Source: Oxyruncus cristatus (lineage: Eukaryota > Chordata > Aves > Passeriformes > Cotingidae). From it: DNA of 64,000 bases. Each line of letters begins with the position of its first letter. Position 1 is the stretch's first letter. This document shows positions 1-14,425 of this stretch, one piece after another. The notes under the pieces are model-generated. The model saw only the letters and a program-made list of their open reading frames with translations, was not told the origin of the DNA and did no database searches. A program made the translations under genes and the position numbers. The DNA lies in contig VXAY01002825.1 in the NCBI GenBank assembly GCA_013399855.1, positions 144,739 through 208,738 of the forward strand, read 5' to 3'.

Positions 1-370
1 GTGCTCTAAACCCCCTTCTGAATGCACAGCATAAGCAGTTATTTAACTATTAAGCCTAAAACCAGGTGGTGTGGCAAAGAAACAACAGACACTAAAATTA
101 AATTATCCTTTGAATTATAGCTGGCAGCTTAATTTGCCTAAATTCACAGCACACATAACTCAAAAAGGCCAGAGAAATTTAATAAAAGAATTAGGAAGAA
201 TCCCAGCATGGGTAGAATAAATAGCATCATACAGTGATATTCAAGCTCAATTTAACAGCTATTCACTCCAGTGTTTTGCAGTTGGTAAAGCAGGCTGGCC
301 TAAGGACATTTTAGGTAAAACAGAGATGAGCAGGGCTAATGGCTTAATCCCATGAATTCCAGCCAGCAAT

Positions 371-394
371 CCCCTCTCTCTCCCTCTCTCTCTG
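371..394. repeat. CT-rich microsatellite
   Basis: Imperfect (CT)n run, interrupted by a CCC, in the ESYT2 intron. Confidence 0.85.
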
Positions 395-1035
395 AAAAAA
401 ACAAGGAGCAGCAGTAGGTGAACTATTCGTTCCTTTCCACAGAGGAATCCATGCAGAGTCTTCTGCTACTTGACACAACCTGAAGAGGTTTCTCCTGAAA
501 CACACACTGGGGGATGACTACTCCTTTCTGACAGGAGGTAAAGAAGGGGGCGCTGGAAGGGAAAGCAGAGCAGCCAGGCTGTCTCCTGTCACTTCAGTAC
601 TTCGCCTCCAGGGTTATCCGAGCAATTTTCCTAACTTCTACCAATGCCAGAAGTACTCTAGCTCTCATCTTCTGAATGACAAGGAAAATCCCACAAAATA
701 TTTACTGTTGTAGAACTGCAGGATTCAGTATTCCTGAAAGAGAAGGGTAAATGCTAATAATAAGGGTTCCTCAAAAATCCTACAGTTAACCACAGGCCCT
801 TGCTACTAAATTAACAAACAATTGCTATTTCCATTACTTCTGGTAACCTGACCCTGTTACTGTTTACCATGCCTTGGGATGCATTTTTGTATGTTTGCAG
901 TTTTAAATATATTAAAATGACTAGCCTTGTCACAGCAAAATTCATGATCAGCATCACAAAAGCTGTATGTTTTCAGTATGGGGATTAAGCAACAACTCTC
1001 GAAGCAGTTTCCCTGAGAATCTTTACAGGTGATTT

Positions 1036-1052
1036 GCACACACACACACACA
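1036..1052. repeat. (CA)n microsatellite
   Basis: About eight uninterrupted CA units in the ESYT2 intron. Confidence 0.9.
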
Positions 1053-3933
1053 GAGTAAGATGCAGCGATGAAGGAGGTGGGGAAGGGCCCCACTTTTTGC
1101 CATGGCTCTCTGATCACTATAAACCCTCAAAATAAGTTGGAAAAAGTGGAAACATACTTAAATGGGAGAAACAGCTGTAACACCAAGCAAGGCTAAGGGC
1201 TGTATTTATTTATAAACTGGGACATAAGCCATTTAAGTGCTTGGACAACACATTGGAAAACAAAATAATCCTTTACCAAAAAAAAGTAATTATGTGCCCT
1301 TCGAGTCAGATTTGCACCTCTAAGACAAGAGTGGCATTAGAAACACATACTTGGTATCTCACCAAATGTTCCCAAAACACTGTACCAGCACAAACACTGC
1401 CACCCCACGTGAGCTGCCTCTATCAGTTCAGCAAGTCCTGTGAGGTGCCACAACAAATTACAGATGGCTTTCAGAACAAGTTTTCCAGTGTGATCACTCC
1501 CATATTCCCCCCTGCCTCCAGAGCATTCTGCCTCAGAGGCAGTGTGAGCACCAAGGTGAAAAGTAATTTCTTCAACAACACAGCAATTAAACACAAAACA
1601 AGCTGGTGCTTGTAGAAACTCTGAAACAAACGGCTTTTCAACACCTCCGGGGTTCAACGCTAACACAGGAAAGCTACTACAATTAAATTAATACATGTCA
1701 AGTAATAAAACTGCAATTCTTTATATGGTATTGAAAGTTTTATTTCCTTGCAGCCTTCTGTTACCTCTGTTTCCCTCCCTTGCTTCTTACAGATCTAAAA
1801 TAATATATTATTCTATAATCTAATATACTGAGCAGTTCAAACCCGGAACAAACCATAGTTCATATTCCCAGGACACTTCAGCATCCTGGTATGTCCTGAA
1901 GGACATATTTCCTAACATACATTCCTAGATACTCTATCTGGGAGACAAGGAAAATTACTAGCAGCACACAGGCTGGGTCTTTTAAAGTCAGGCAAAACTA
2001 GCACAAAACAGGCCTTTCTAAAATGCTGCCAATGGCAGCAGCACTGGCAGCCACCACTACCCCCCCACACCACTTGAACCTCAGCAAAGCCCAAACTCCA
2101 CAGCCACATCCACCCTTTCTGCTGTGCTAGAATTAAAGCATAAAATAAATTCAAAATATTTAATGCTTTTTTACATTCTACCCATGACTATAAACATACC
2201 TATATTCCTCATTTAAATAATACAAAGATGCTACTTTGCTTAGGTTGTTTTAAAAAATATATTATATACTAAATACATATATAAGACGAATTGAGAAAGT
2301 TGTCCCTCTGTTTTCCTTCTCATTACAGAATTCACAGGGATGGCATTTAGAAAATTAACAATCCTTCAATTTTTGCTATCAGCCCAAAAAAGCCTGGTCA
2401 GCCTAAAGTTTTGACAGCTGAGGATTTGGAATCCATCCCTCTGCAGCCGTGCAACACCACCAATATATTCTCACCTGGACACTCTCCCCAATTTCTGTGG
2501 AAAATAATGTCTTTGGCAACACAAAATAATGCTGTATTTGCAAAAGAAAAACTCAAATAGGCGCCAGAGCTCTGATATGAAACAGCAGCCCAGAAGCAAG
2601 TCCTGCAATTAAGAACTGAAGGATGCTGAGCCATTTCAAGCACAGCAGTTTCATTTTTCCATACATATCTTTCACTTCAACATCTATTAAATATGCTTCA
2701 CTCACAGTGGCAGTGAGGCTTGTAAGAACTGCATTACTTTTCAACAATTTGACTCACCAGTACAAAAAAACTAGATAAAATTTGCTAAGTGCTGCTATTT
2801 TTGCAGAGATGGAACAGGCATGCCACAATACAAAGTCACCCAGAAGCCTCCTACTTAGCAGCAGCTTGCCATAACAAAATCCTCCGGGATAGGCATTATA
2901 AGCAGCTGCTCTGGAAGAGTGACAGAACAGTAGTCTGCTAGTAAGGGGACTGGGAAATCCTACTTCTAGCCTGACACTCAGCCTCTGCAGCTCCAACTTG
3001 AGGAAAAGGGTTCAGCATAGAAATTAAAAACTGATCATTAACCTCCAGAAGCATCCTGGCTTAATCACCCAGAAAACATGAAACAGAAATCTCTTGCTTT
3101 ACCACTAGAGGTTACACAATTTCCTTCCACCACCCGGAATTACATTGGCATAGGTTTCTGTTGTATCTGGATGCAGAATCTACCCTAAACACAGCACAAT
3201 ATGTGTGCCAGAGGGAGGGACCATGTAGGTTTTCTTCGCTCAGCTGTTACCTCCTTCTAAACAGAACACTTGAAGCCTTCAGTCCTCTACTACAGGTTCA
3301 TCTTATAGAGCAGCCTAACTTCACAATTATCTTCAAGTACTAGTATAATAGTACTATGTATCATAACACAGGCTTCGATATAGAGATGAAGTCAGCTCCA
3401 TAACCAAACTATTTTATTTTCACTGCAGTTTAGTATCTTGTAATTTTTCCTGGATCAATGTGTTCACATTTATTTTCTACTTCCCAGCTCAAAAAGGACT
3501 TTAAGTTTTCAGAGCTCAGTTTGGACTGCAACAGACAGTGAAAATAATAACAATAAAAAAGTAGAAGGTATAAGGGGGCATTAAAGTTACAGGAACATTT
3601 TAATGGCTTCTACTTCTGAGGGATCAACATCCAGTGCCTCTGACAAAAGACTGATATCCTGACACATATTTTTCACACTTTTGCACAGCTGTTGAACACT
3701 TCTTAGAGTGAGGCAACGGTAAGAATTTAGATTTAACATCCTGATTGCTTACTACCCACATTTACAACAGTGTTTTTATCTACTCTACTTCCTCATTCAC
3801 AGGACCAGAACTCATTATAAACTCTTAGGACAGGAGGACGCCCTTTTCCAGTATCACCTTTAACAGGCATTCACAATAATAACAATTATATTTTAAATAC
3901 TGATGTCCATCTGAAGGCTGGGACAAGCAGACT

Positions 3934-3974
3934 TAAAAAAAAAAAGAAAAAAGAAAAAAAAAAACAGAAAAATG
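3934..3974. repeat. A-rich low-complexity tract
   Basis: A-runs broken by single G or C. No recognisable mobile-element body lies upstream of it. Confidence 0.8.
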
Positions 3975-6900
3975 AATAGCAAAACACTCTACACAGGCAA
4001 AATATCAAGAACTAGATTTATACTGTAAAAGTCCTGCTCTCACATCAGGTTAAAGACAACTAATGCAAGGTTTACAAAATGAAACATTTAATGACAGCTC
4101 CACATTAGCACATCCCCAAATTCCCACAAGCACTGCAATCATTACTGAAAGCAGAGAGCCAGATTTTAAATGTTTAAACTGCTGAAAAGGGTAGGATGAA
4201 CCACAGCTCTAAGGACTCACCAAATTTTATAACTTGAGAAATCTTGTGCAGTACTCCTTTTTGACATTGACTTTACCTTTTATTCTTAGGAGTAATTTAA
4301 TTTCTTCTTCTTCTCCAAATAAAGTCTTAATACCTTGAAATTCAAGCTTATGAGTTTTAAAATAAGATTATAAAGGCATTAGCATCTTATTTTCAATTTG
4401 TCACATTTCAAAAACATGACCTCTTTTATACTTTCAAGTCTCTAAAACAAATTCCTTTTCAGTTCCCTTGAGAATCCAGGCATGTTCCCACCCCACTGCA
4501 TGGCATTCTCTTCACAGTCAATAGAAGAAAAATTTCTCTCTCTGGCCTGCTAAACACTGGCTTTCGAAATAGTTTATACAACCAGTGTCCCAGTACAACT
4601 GACTCTTCGTTGAACTGTCCACAGCTCTGAAAAGAAGTGCTGGGCTCTGCACCAAATTGTCAGCCACCCTTGTTGCTATCTAGACTAAAACACTGAAGGT
4701 TTCTTCGCCTTTTACTCCACTGACCCACTATCCGCTTTCCTCACCCTGCAGTCAGGAGCTCTGATTCACTGGGACTGAGGTTCCTTCAGCAGGGAGAGTT
4801 TATTCCTGTTAACACTCGCAGGATCACACAGCTCATCTCCCAGAGGGAACCACACAGGCTTTCTGTGAGGCCTAAGACAGGCATCAGCTTTCAGGAAAGG
4901 TAAGTGTGCAAGATAATGACCACCTTCTGCAAGACTCCTCTTTCTCAGGCAGATTAAATCTTCCTCTCTGTCTTTAGCATGAAAAATCTTCACATACTGA
5001 AGCCCAATCTTTATACGCTAACCTTTTTTTTTTAATGTAACCTACAACTCTCAACACATTTTAAACAAATCTGTGTGAACTATGACAAGTATCATTCACT
5101 TTTTATTATTTTGGGAATGAGCAAACTGCAAATTTTTATTCGAAAATACAAAAGAGCAAAATGGAGAACTTAACTCTTTCGTGACATCCAAGCTAAAATG
5201 CAGTATCAGGGCATGCAAATTCAAGCTGGGTTAACCTGCATCCTAAGCAGTCAAACAGGTCTGTAGAATACACTCATTAGTTAGCATTTATATGCTTATT
5301 ACATAGTAATTACACTAAAAAAAATAAAAATAAGTACACACTCTTGTTTTGACTGAATCTGACTCCCAACACCAGCAAAGTGTGTAATTTCCATGTACTG
5401 CACTGCAACCAGCACTATTCAGCCAGAGCTTATTCTTAGCATTAAAAGCTTTTTTAAACATAACCAGAAATCATGCAAGATATAATAGGCATTTTAAAAT
5501 CCCCCTGTATCATTTCCAGCTGAAACACTAGAAACTCACTATATTAGATCCAGAGAGTACAAAGAGTACAAACCGACAGTCTGGTAGTTTTGTTGAACCT
5601 GTAAATACTCAGTGATTAGCCATCTCTGAAACTATAAAACTCCACTGAGAAAGTAACAGAAAGCAGAACATTCTAATAAAGTGAAACCATAAAGAGCAGC
5701 AACGTTTAAGTTGGGTCTCAGTTAACATAGTGACAACAAATGGTGGGGAGGAAAGCCCTCGTCAACCTGATAGCATCAGATACTGGATGACAAGCTTACA
5801 TCTGTAACTCTTTCTGGTTCTTCCCTTCAAGCATTTAACCACATTCTTATACCAAGTTCTTATAGCTCAGTATTTCTAATAATCAGTACAGACTAAAATT
5901 TCTACGGTTCATGAGATTTGTTCTCTATCCTCTCTAAAACAATTCTGTCCCCCTCAGTGGACTGTATTTCAGCACAGGATACAGAACAGTGTTATTTGTT
6001 AGAAAAACATATGCAAAATATATCACACATTTCACTGACAACACATAACACAGAAACTTCTGCACCGCGCGAGATCAAAGGTCCAGCTAACACAGCAATA
6101 AGAAGTGATATCTAAGGAAAAATCAAAACCAAATAGTACTATGGACTTATCCTTCCCTGCATATCCTCTCAGCTTCTGCAAAGCATGGCTGTAACCCTCG
6201 GCAGCTACTATCATACTCCTTCACCCCTTCTACTGTGAAAAATGCTCAGCTCCTCAAAAAAAACCCAAAAACAACTACACCAAACAAGAAACCCCCAAAC
6301 AACTCCATTTTATGAATTCTCTTGTTACAGGTAAGTTTCCTTAATCCAAAACTGATGCTCTAGAGTTTTAGGACAGCCCTTATTCTCATGTAGGATCACG
6401 CCAAAAACACAAGACCAATGAAACACGTAACTGGAAAATACTCTGACCACTGAATTCCAACTCCCTACAATTGCAGGCCTATTATCCTATTTCTGTTTAT
6501 AAACTCCACCTTAAAACCATGGAGTTTGCTACCATTTCTCAGTACAGAGCAGGAAGGGCAGCTCTAGTGTGTTTTGCTAGGCTGGGTTGCTAAGGAAAGA
6601 CACTGAAGAACTCCCTGCTAAATCAGACTTCTAAACTTAGGAATGCTACATCATATGTTTGAGTTACAAGGTGGAACCAAAAACCAGACTGCCTCCCAAC
6701 TAAATTAACTATTATTCTCATCCTTAAATATCAGTCTTACTCTATATGTTAACGAAAGATACTTCAGAGGAAAAAAGTCCTCAGCAAATGACAGAAGATA
6801 ACGTTGAACACAAGTAAAAATCCCACCCAGCAATATCACTTGGTTTTGAAGCAGAAAAGGTAATTTCATTATGTACCGAAACGATTTTATAAGCAAGTTT

Positions 6901-9794
6901 TCAATCTGCACCCACAGCCTGTAATTCTTGTATTCACACAAACCACAGATCTGTTTCGACAGCCCATCTTCCAGCTGGAATATCTGTCCCGTGACTGAGC
7001 TTAGCACCTCTTATCCAAGAAGCTATTTTAGAAAAAGCAGAGTAAGTGTACTTAAATCAAATCCTGCAGAAGGAAAGGACACTACTGAAACCGCATCCTC
7101 TGAGGAAAACATGTGTCTCTGTGCCGCTGGGCTGGCACACACAGGTTGTACAGAGCAACATCCAGCAAGCTGCAAGTCTCCCACAATGCACCATAATTTT
7201 CATCAGAAAGTGAATTCAATACCAAAATACACCATCCACAGCACTGCAAGATTTATGACCATCCACAAACAGTTGAACAATACCTTGCCAGACACAGATT
7301 TTCCAACATACTAAAGTCCATACATAGCAAAAAAGGAAGATTAAGTCCCTCAAGTGGAACTGAAGCAAATGAGCACCCAAGGGCAGACAGTAGCTTTTCT
7401 TCAACACACTACTACATGTTGCAATACTTCAGCTAAAATACACCTAGATATTTGGCAGTCCTATTGATCCTTCAACTTGTGTACACAGCAACATTTGTTC
7501 AGTCACTTGTCCTTCCATGCAAGCCTTTACAAATCAACAAAGCCAGGGGAAAAGAAATAATGCTAACAAGTAGTAAATATGGAGTTTAAAATTAACATTT
7601 TAGCCTTTAAAAAAACAACTAGGTTTCAAGAAGATGACACCTTTTAAGAAATTGGTAGTAAATACAAAAATACTAAATACTGAATAAAAATTAGAAGCCC
7701 AGTTAGCTTGCAATGCTCCCCTTCACCCTACCAAAATTCCTTCAGGTCCTGGTTCCAGGAAACATCCCTCAAGATTCCAGCTTCCTGCAGACACAGACAC
7801 TTTCTCTCATGTTATGACTACAAACCATCACCGATCCTGTCTTTTGAAATAGTTGTCTTGCAATGCTCTGCATCAAAACATTCTTGAGACTCTCTCGAAG
7901 AGCTTTTCCATCGTAACAACCAGGGAAAGTAAGTTTGTCTGCCCCTATCTCAGCCATTACAAACATGCTGTATTCCTTCATTTTCCCATTTAGCACCCAA
8001 ACTAGCCATCATAAATCAGTACTACTTTAATGAATGACAGCAATAGTCAGTCACTTTGTAAACATACTGCCTACAATTGAACCATAACGTTAAGCACACA
8101 AGAGTCTTCATAGACTGTTTATAACTGGTACTTAAGCTCACAATTTCTGCATTTTAATCTGCACCTACTGTCCTACTTTGGATACTTGCACAGTCCATAG
8201 CTGGAAGTGTGATAATCAGATCATACCCACTAGATCTGGCTACAGTTTAAGACAATGGGAAGATTATTTTTACATCTCAGCAACTCTTTTTACCTACCTA
8301 CGGCTTAACATATCTATGTATGTATTGCATAATGGCAATTTCAAAGGTTTCCAGTTTTTAAGATCCAAATATTATTAATCAGTAGGCAATTGCAACTGCT
8401 GCTTTACTCTTCTCTAATTGTCAAAATTCTGTCTTTAACATGTCCAAGAATAAATGAGTCACTCTACACCTGCTTTATCATGAATAAAGAGAAATAAGGG
8501 TCTCTGGACAGATATATCTGACACCTTGAAAATTCTCTTATGATCAGATACAGTCCTCTGGAGATGCCTACACTGATCAAAAAGACAAACTCCAACTAAT
8601 TTGGATCTATATGTTTAAATTTAAGGTCAGCAAATTCTAGCTCTAAGTGGAAGCCAAACAACTAGTGCCTAAACCCAAATGGAATATTAATTCTACAAGT
8701 GAAAAGAAACTTCTAAGACAACCACATGAACTGCTAGCAACCCCATAGTCAGTCAGCTGCCTACAATCTAGCTTCAAGAAATCTTGCCCATGGCGATGCC
8801 ACTTGATTTGACTGCTCCCAAGCAGAGCCTCCCTTAGCCTGCATTTCTCTTGAAAGAGAGGTTAATGCCTGTGCTCACGCAGGGAGTAATATGTGCAGCC
8901 AAGTCACTGTCAGCTTCCAAACTCTCAGCAGATTTTACAACAGATGCTAATCATTTTTTTGGAAGTTCTATCACGGAATATTTACTACACACATTAATTA
9001 AAATCTAACAGCTGTGGCCCAAATTATTCCTTGCTAAATTTAAGCACGCAAAAAGTAGCAGTGAAGTTACGACCTGAAGTTACTGTAGGTTCTTACTATA
9101 CAGAGAAAAGGGACCTTCTGCAAAGAGTTCCACTCACCCCTTCCCATTCACCAAAGACAGGTGGCAGAGAGAGACCTTGCATCTCTGAAATGAGGTGCCC
9201 AAGGTCAGTATTTAAATTTCAGTCTGCTACAACAAACTTCATTGTGTGCTAATTGGCAATAGATTCTTTCACAGCTTTTACTGTTGTCTGTGCTGTTTTA
9301 GGCCTGAATCCCAGCCCTGTACAGCTAAAAGATATTTTCAGCAGCCTAAGATCTGTATGCAGCTCTTAATCACATGTAATAGCTTTCTTGCAAAAGACAT
9401 CACTTGAGTTTAGAAGAATGCAGCGATGACAGTTAAAATGAAATCAACCCCTTGAGTAAAATGCCACAGTTATTTTCAGAGATCTGCATAAATAGCAGCT
9501 AATCTGCAACTACAGTTTTCCAGCCAAAAAAGTATTTTCAAGAATTTGATAAAGGCTTTTCCATATACAACTACCCTCTGAGGAGAAAAAAAAAATTTAT
9601 TTCTTTTCAACATCAAAGGGATGTTGAAGTCAAATCCACCGTTCCTGTTGCCATATATGACTTGCTGCATCTGATACAGCCCTGACTGTTCAACGTGTCT
9701 GAGAAATTGTTCAGACATGAAATAGTCAAGCTCAGCATTAAATTTTTAAAGTAAATAAATTGAAGACTTTTGTTTTACCTAAACAGTTGAAGAT

Positions 9795-10441
9795 TATATT
9801 GGGTTTACAAGGCAAAGTTTTAGTAGCAGGGGGGCTACATGGGTGGCTTTGGTGAGAAGTTGCCAGAAGCTTCCCCTGTGTCCGACAGAGCCATTGCCAG
9901 GCAGCTCCAAGAGGGACCCACTGGTGGCCAAGGCCGAGCCCATCGCTGACAGTGGCAGTGCCTCTGGGATAACACACCAAAGAAGGCAAAAAAAATGAGT
10001 GTGCAGAGGTAACTGTGGCCAAAGAAAAGAGGAGTAAGAATATATGAGAGAAACAACTCTGCAGTTGTTTCTGCTGACCAAGGTCAGCCAAGAAGGAGGA
10101 GAAGGAGGTGCTCCAGCTGCCAGAGCTGAGATTCCCCTGCAGCCCATGGAGCACCCCACACTAGAGCCAATGGATGCCCAAAGGAGGCTGTGACCTCATG
10201 GGAAGCCTGCACTGGAGCAGGGTCCTGGCAGGACCTGCGGCCCTGTGGGGAGAGGAGCCCACGCTGGAGCAGGTTTAATGGTAGGACTTGTGACCCTGTG
10301 GAAGGGACCCACGCTGGGGCAGTTTATGAAGAACTGTAACCCGTGGGAAGGACTCGTGTTGGAGAACTGTCCAGCTGAGGAAGGGAGTGACAGAGAGGCT
10401 TTGGTGGGCACCTGGCATCCAGCCAGAGTCAAACAACCACA
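9795..10441 (+). mobile_element. LTR fragment of an avian endogenous retrovirus, internally deleted
   Basis: The segment opens with TATATTGGGTTTACAAGGC and closes with CACCTGGCATCCAGCCAGAG and a degenerate ACCACA. These are the two ends of an LTR family I recognise from songbird genomes. In between lie the usual landmarks: a TAGCAGGGGGGCTACA block near 9830, GAGAGAAACAACTCTGCAG near 10047, and a series of degenerate ~50-base units each starting near A(C/T)GCTGGAGCAG (about 10210, 10260, 10310, 10353). Just after the last unit the sequence jumps to the 3' end, so a middle part of the LTR is missing. There is no clear target-site duplication and no internal viral gene. Plus orientation is inferred from memory of the family. 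Overlapping open frames of 66-138 codons are artefacts of this GC-rich repeat. Confidence 0.75.
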
Positions 10442-11465
10442 ATCAAAATTAGCTTGTAAACTATGTTGGAAAAAAAAAAAGTTCTTTGAGATATGTATTT
10501 CTTTTGTTCTCTTTATTGTCTTGAGCTCATATAGTTACTTACTTTTAAAATGGTGACATCTCAAATCCCTTGTCATTGACTAACCTGAACTGCACCAAAC
10601 CAGAGTTTTTTCCATTTTACTGAGTTAGTAGGAGATCTTAATGGAACAACTTAACTTATACACTGCATTCTCCACTGGAATATGACAGACAGGAATGCTA
10701 TTTCCATGCGGCTGGCAATGCAAACAACCACAGCAGCAGAAAGCAGAGCTGGAGTTCATCACTTTGCTGGAAAAAGAAACTAGAACAAATTAAAACCCAC
10801 AAGACGACCGGGGTTGACAAAAAGAAAAACCATTTCCCCAAGCACTGCAAGTCTGCAGCAAGAAAGCAAATGACCTTGTAAGTTCTTACAGGTTCCAACT
10901 AAACTAGAAGCTTGTGTGTTACACGGGAATCAAGAACTAGAATTTTATAGTAAAGGAAATTCCTCAGTGATTTGTCAGAGCTTAAAATGCATTAATTTAG
11001 GAACACTGATGAACTAATCTTCTCTCTCTGGCAAGTGGATACATTTCCAGTGCATGACAATAAATTGAAGCTTAAATGATACTCTGCAGTTTATCAGCTT
11101 GCTCCCTGAGGACATAGGTGCAAATAAACACTATTTCAGTCAAGGACAAACACTTTAAAGCAACAGTAAGTAAAATCTACAATCACTTCTCTCCCTTAAG
11201 CGACACACCTTTAGCACAAATACCTCCACTTCTCACCCTAAAAAAAGTTTTGCAAAATATCTGCCAAATATTCTACACCCCAAATACCAAACTCACTTGA
11301 GGTGAAGATTAAAGTTTAGATGTTTCCCACCTGAGTCAATACAGACTGTCTCCCAGTATCCCATCAAGTTTTCCTATTCCTGTTTCCCAGGTAAATGCTT
11401 GAATAACTTCAAAAAGTGTTCATTAGGCCTCAAACAAGAACTGCCAACGACAAGAGGTTTAAGCA

Positions 11466-11537
11466 CTAGCAAAAACCCAAACCAACAAACAAAAAACCCA
11501 ACCAACCAAAAAAAAAAAAACAACAACAAAACAAACA
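11466..11537. repeat. A/C-rich low-complexity tract
   Basis: Repeated CAAA, CCAA and CAAC units followed by poly-A; no coding content. Confidence 0.85.
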
Positions 11538-14345
11538 ATTTTAAAAGAGGAAAAATACCTAATTTCAGGCATGTACACTTGTACTTCCATTGAAAGCTTT
11601 GTTAGATTTTTTGTTATGGTTTTACTAGTATAACGGACTTCCTTACTAGCTGGGCCGGAAAACACGAAAGCTCAGTAAAAAGAAACAGGTAAACCATGTG
11701 TGAGCTGGAATCAAATCAGTAAACCCTGAAATATTGTTTAAAAGAACACTTCTGTAGTTCCTTATCTCTCAGATAGAAAAATGAAAGTCTGTATTTCTAT
11801 GTAAGAAATTCATTTGTAAAGTAAATGACTTCCAGATAAGCTGTACTTTCAGGCTGTTACTATGTCTCTCTGTGTAATGGATTACTCTAATGAGCTCAGA
11901 AGACCAAACTTCACTAGGGCTTTTTTGGTGAATCAAAGGAACAAAGTGAACAGATAGGTAACATTTTGGTTATTCACTTGAAATCATGAAAGATAAGACC
12001 TATACGGGAAAGAAACTTCAACCACAATTACAAACTTTCAAAACACAAAGGAACTGAGAAACAACCGCTGGCAAATGTTTTCTGTTATCAGACATCTATG
12101 TCAAGACCTGAAAACAAAACAAAGCACATATTATATGCAACTTTTTAGAAAGCTTTATACAGAGCCAAATTTAGTAGAAAATTAATTCCCATTATAAAGG
12201 CTTACATGAACATGACAGAAGTAAGAAAAGTGATTTTATCAAGTGAACATGGACAGTTTAAGCACATTCGTATCAACACAGTACTCACAGGTAACACACC
12301 TGAAAGAGAAAAAAGAAACACAAAGATTTTCAAAAGCCCAAATCTTTTCCCTAAAATATAAACCAATATATAGATTACCATTACCAAATAGAGAACAAGA
12401 AATTACTACAATTTAAACTAACTTATCAATCACCACTGAATATTCTTATAACACATATAAGTCAGATGACTGAACACTGGTTTTTATTCCCTCCATGAAA
12501 CATTCTCTTATCACTTCCTGGCTGCCATTTGATATTTAACTGGCAGAGGGTGGGTGGGTGGAAAAGTGTTCTTTTTCTAGTTCAAGTATTTTAGGAGAAA
12601 GTCATTGGGTAAGGAACACCGCATTTTAAAATATAAATTTAGTCTGCAGCATAAAATTTATTACTAGACTAAGACAACTGCCTAGCCACACATACAAGAG
12701 AATTTAGCATTCTAGTTCAACAATTAACAGGATGAATCAACAGCCTGGGGGAGGAAGGAAGTCTTGCATCAAAACAAATTACAAGTTTTCAAAATTCTGG
12801 ACCAGCAAGCTTACTGCACTATGAAAAATTAACAAATTAAGAAAAGACATTTCCTCATTTGAAGTATCATACATTCATTACATTAACAGTCTGCTTGAAA
12901 CATGCAGACAGCTCAAACGTGCTAACTACCAACAAGACCTGAGAGTCTGCCCGATAAGCCTGCACAAAAACTCACAGATCAGAGCAGGTCTTCTACTACT
13001 CTGCAGAAAAATGCCACGAGAGTTCCTGTCAAGTTTTTGGATATAAAGCTGAAAACTTATTCACTGGTTTACAGAACATATTGTGTGAAGAAGAGCATCT
13101 GAGAAAGCACAGATAGAGTTTTTGTTCTATCAAGTTATGCAGATCTGCAATAAGGCATAAAAAACCATGTAGTACAAAGAAGCAGTAATAATGCTTAACT
13201 ACAAAGCCAACTGGGAGCTTCCTGAGCTGTGAAGTTCCCTTTCAGTTCTCCCTGCCATGTTTTCCTCCCCACAATCCATTTTGTTTGTAACCTATTGCAA
13301 AAAAGATCCCTTACAAACTTTGAGAGCAGAAGTGTGGGTCATAACACTGCATAATTAATTCATATCGGAACAATCAAGGTTTTATAGCCACCTTCATGCT
13401 TCAGTGTATCCTATGTTTACTTTTAAAAATGAAACAGGAAGACACTGCACACTCAGACATTCACTCACTTTCTTCCCACCTTCCTGCTACGGTTGGCAAT
13501 GACAGAATACAAGGCAATGGATTGTCACTACATTTAATTTTACATCTGGTGGTGCATCTTGCAAAATTTTCCCAAAGGAGACTATTTCAGTCGGTTTGGA
13601 TAATTCACGTAAGCCAGTATCTAACCAAAGGAATGCAAACAAAGGTCATGAAAACAATAGTTCAAGAGTCTGTACCAGTCTCTCTCAATTAAAGTTTTCA
13701 GGCAGACAGACATGGAAAGTTTTCCAACTTACACTGAAAATATTAATCTCTCAGGTGAAAGTGCTGCAGCTGAACTAATGTAAACTCGCTCCATGCTGCT
13801 ATATGATAAGGACAGCCAAATGACAATGCAAGGCTTGTCTGTCATATGACAGTTATTTTCAGCCAAGTAAAACTAGTTTAGTATTTCTGGTATAGTAACA
13901 ACTTCTTGGTACATCATTCCAGACTGCTCCAGCTGAAAACTGCTAGTCCTGTCTCAGATTTTCAGCTCCTAGGGAGAATTCTGCAGTGATATCAGGATGT
14001 AGCAGACAAAACTTTGTGCAATGACTCACTATAAGGGAATGCTTGTCTTCCAAAGGTTATTTATATAATAGGAGTTTATTTTCAAAAATTGTGTGTTTTA
14101 GCAATTTTCTGCATAGAATTTTAATACTAGCTATTTAGTTGAGAGGCATCTGAATGACTTAAGAGGTCTCACTATCTTCCAAAAAACACCTCTCAAAAGA
14201 CAGCCTTTTCTTCTTAATTTTTTTTTGTTTGTACATTTAATATTTAAGCAAGTAATGGTAAGCGATGCAGAAAAGATGTCTTACCATTTGTAAGCCACAA
14301 GTGGACACTGAAAGCTAATTAAATGACAGCTTAAAAAAAAAAGAA

Positions 14346-14425
14346 AAATGATAGAATAATGCAGGTTGCAAGGAACTCATCCAATCCAACAACGCACTAA
14401 AAACAGGGCCAACTTTTAAGTTGTA
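14346..14425 (-). mobile_element. Possible old CR1 3' fragment
   Basis: ATGATAGAATAATGCAGGTTGCAAGG, followed by ATCCAATCCAAC, resembles the CR1 3' end read on the opposite strand, but is strongly diverged. Weak call. Confidence 0.35.

Noticed and set aside
6928..7314. 128-codon plus-strand frame in the ESYT2 intron
   Set aside because: No start context, no splice-site logic, mixed composition and no recognisable motif; likely chance.
9738..10556. Several frames of 66-138 codons
   Set aside because: They lie in the LTR fragment and its edges, and encode no recognisable viral or host protein.
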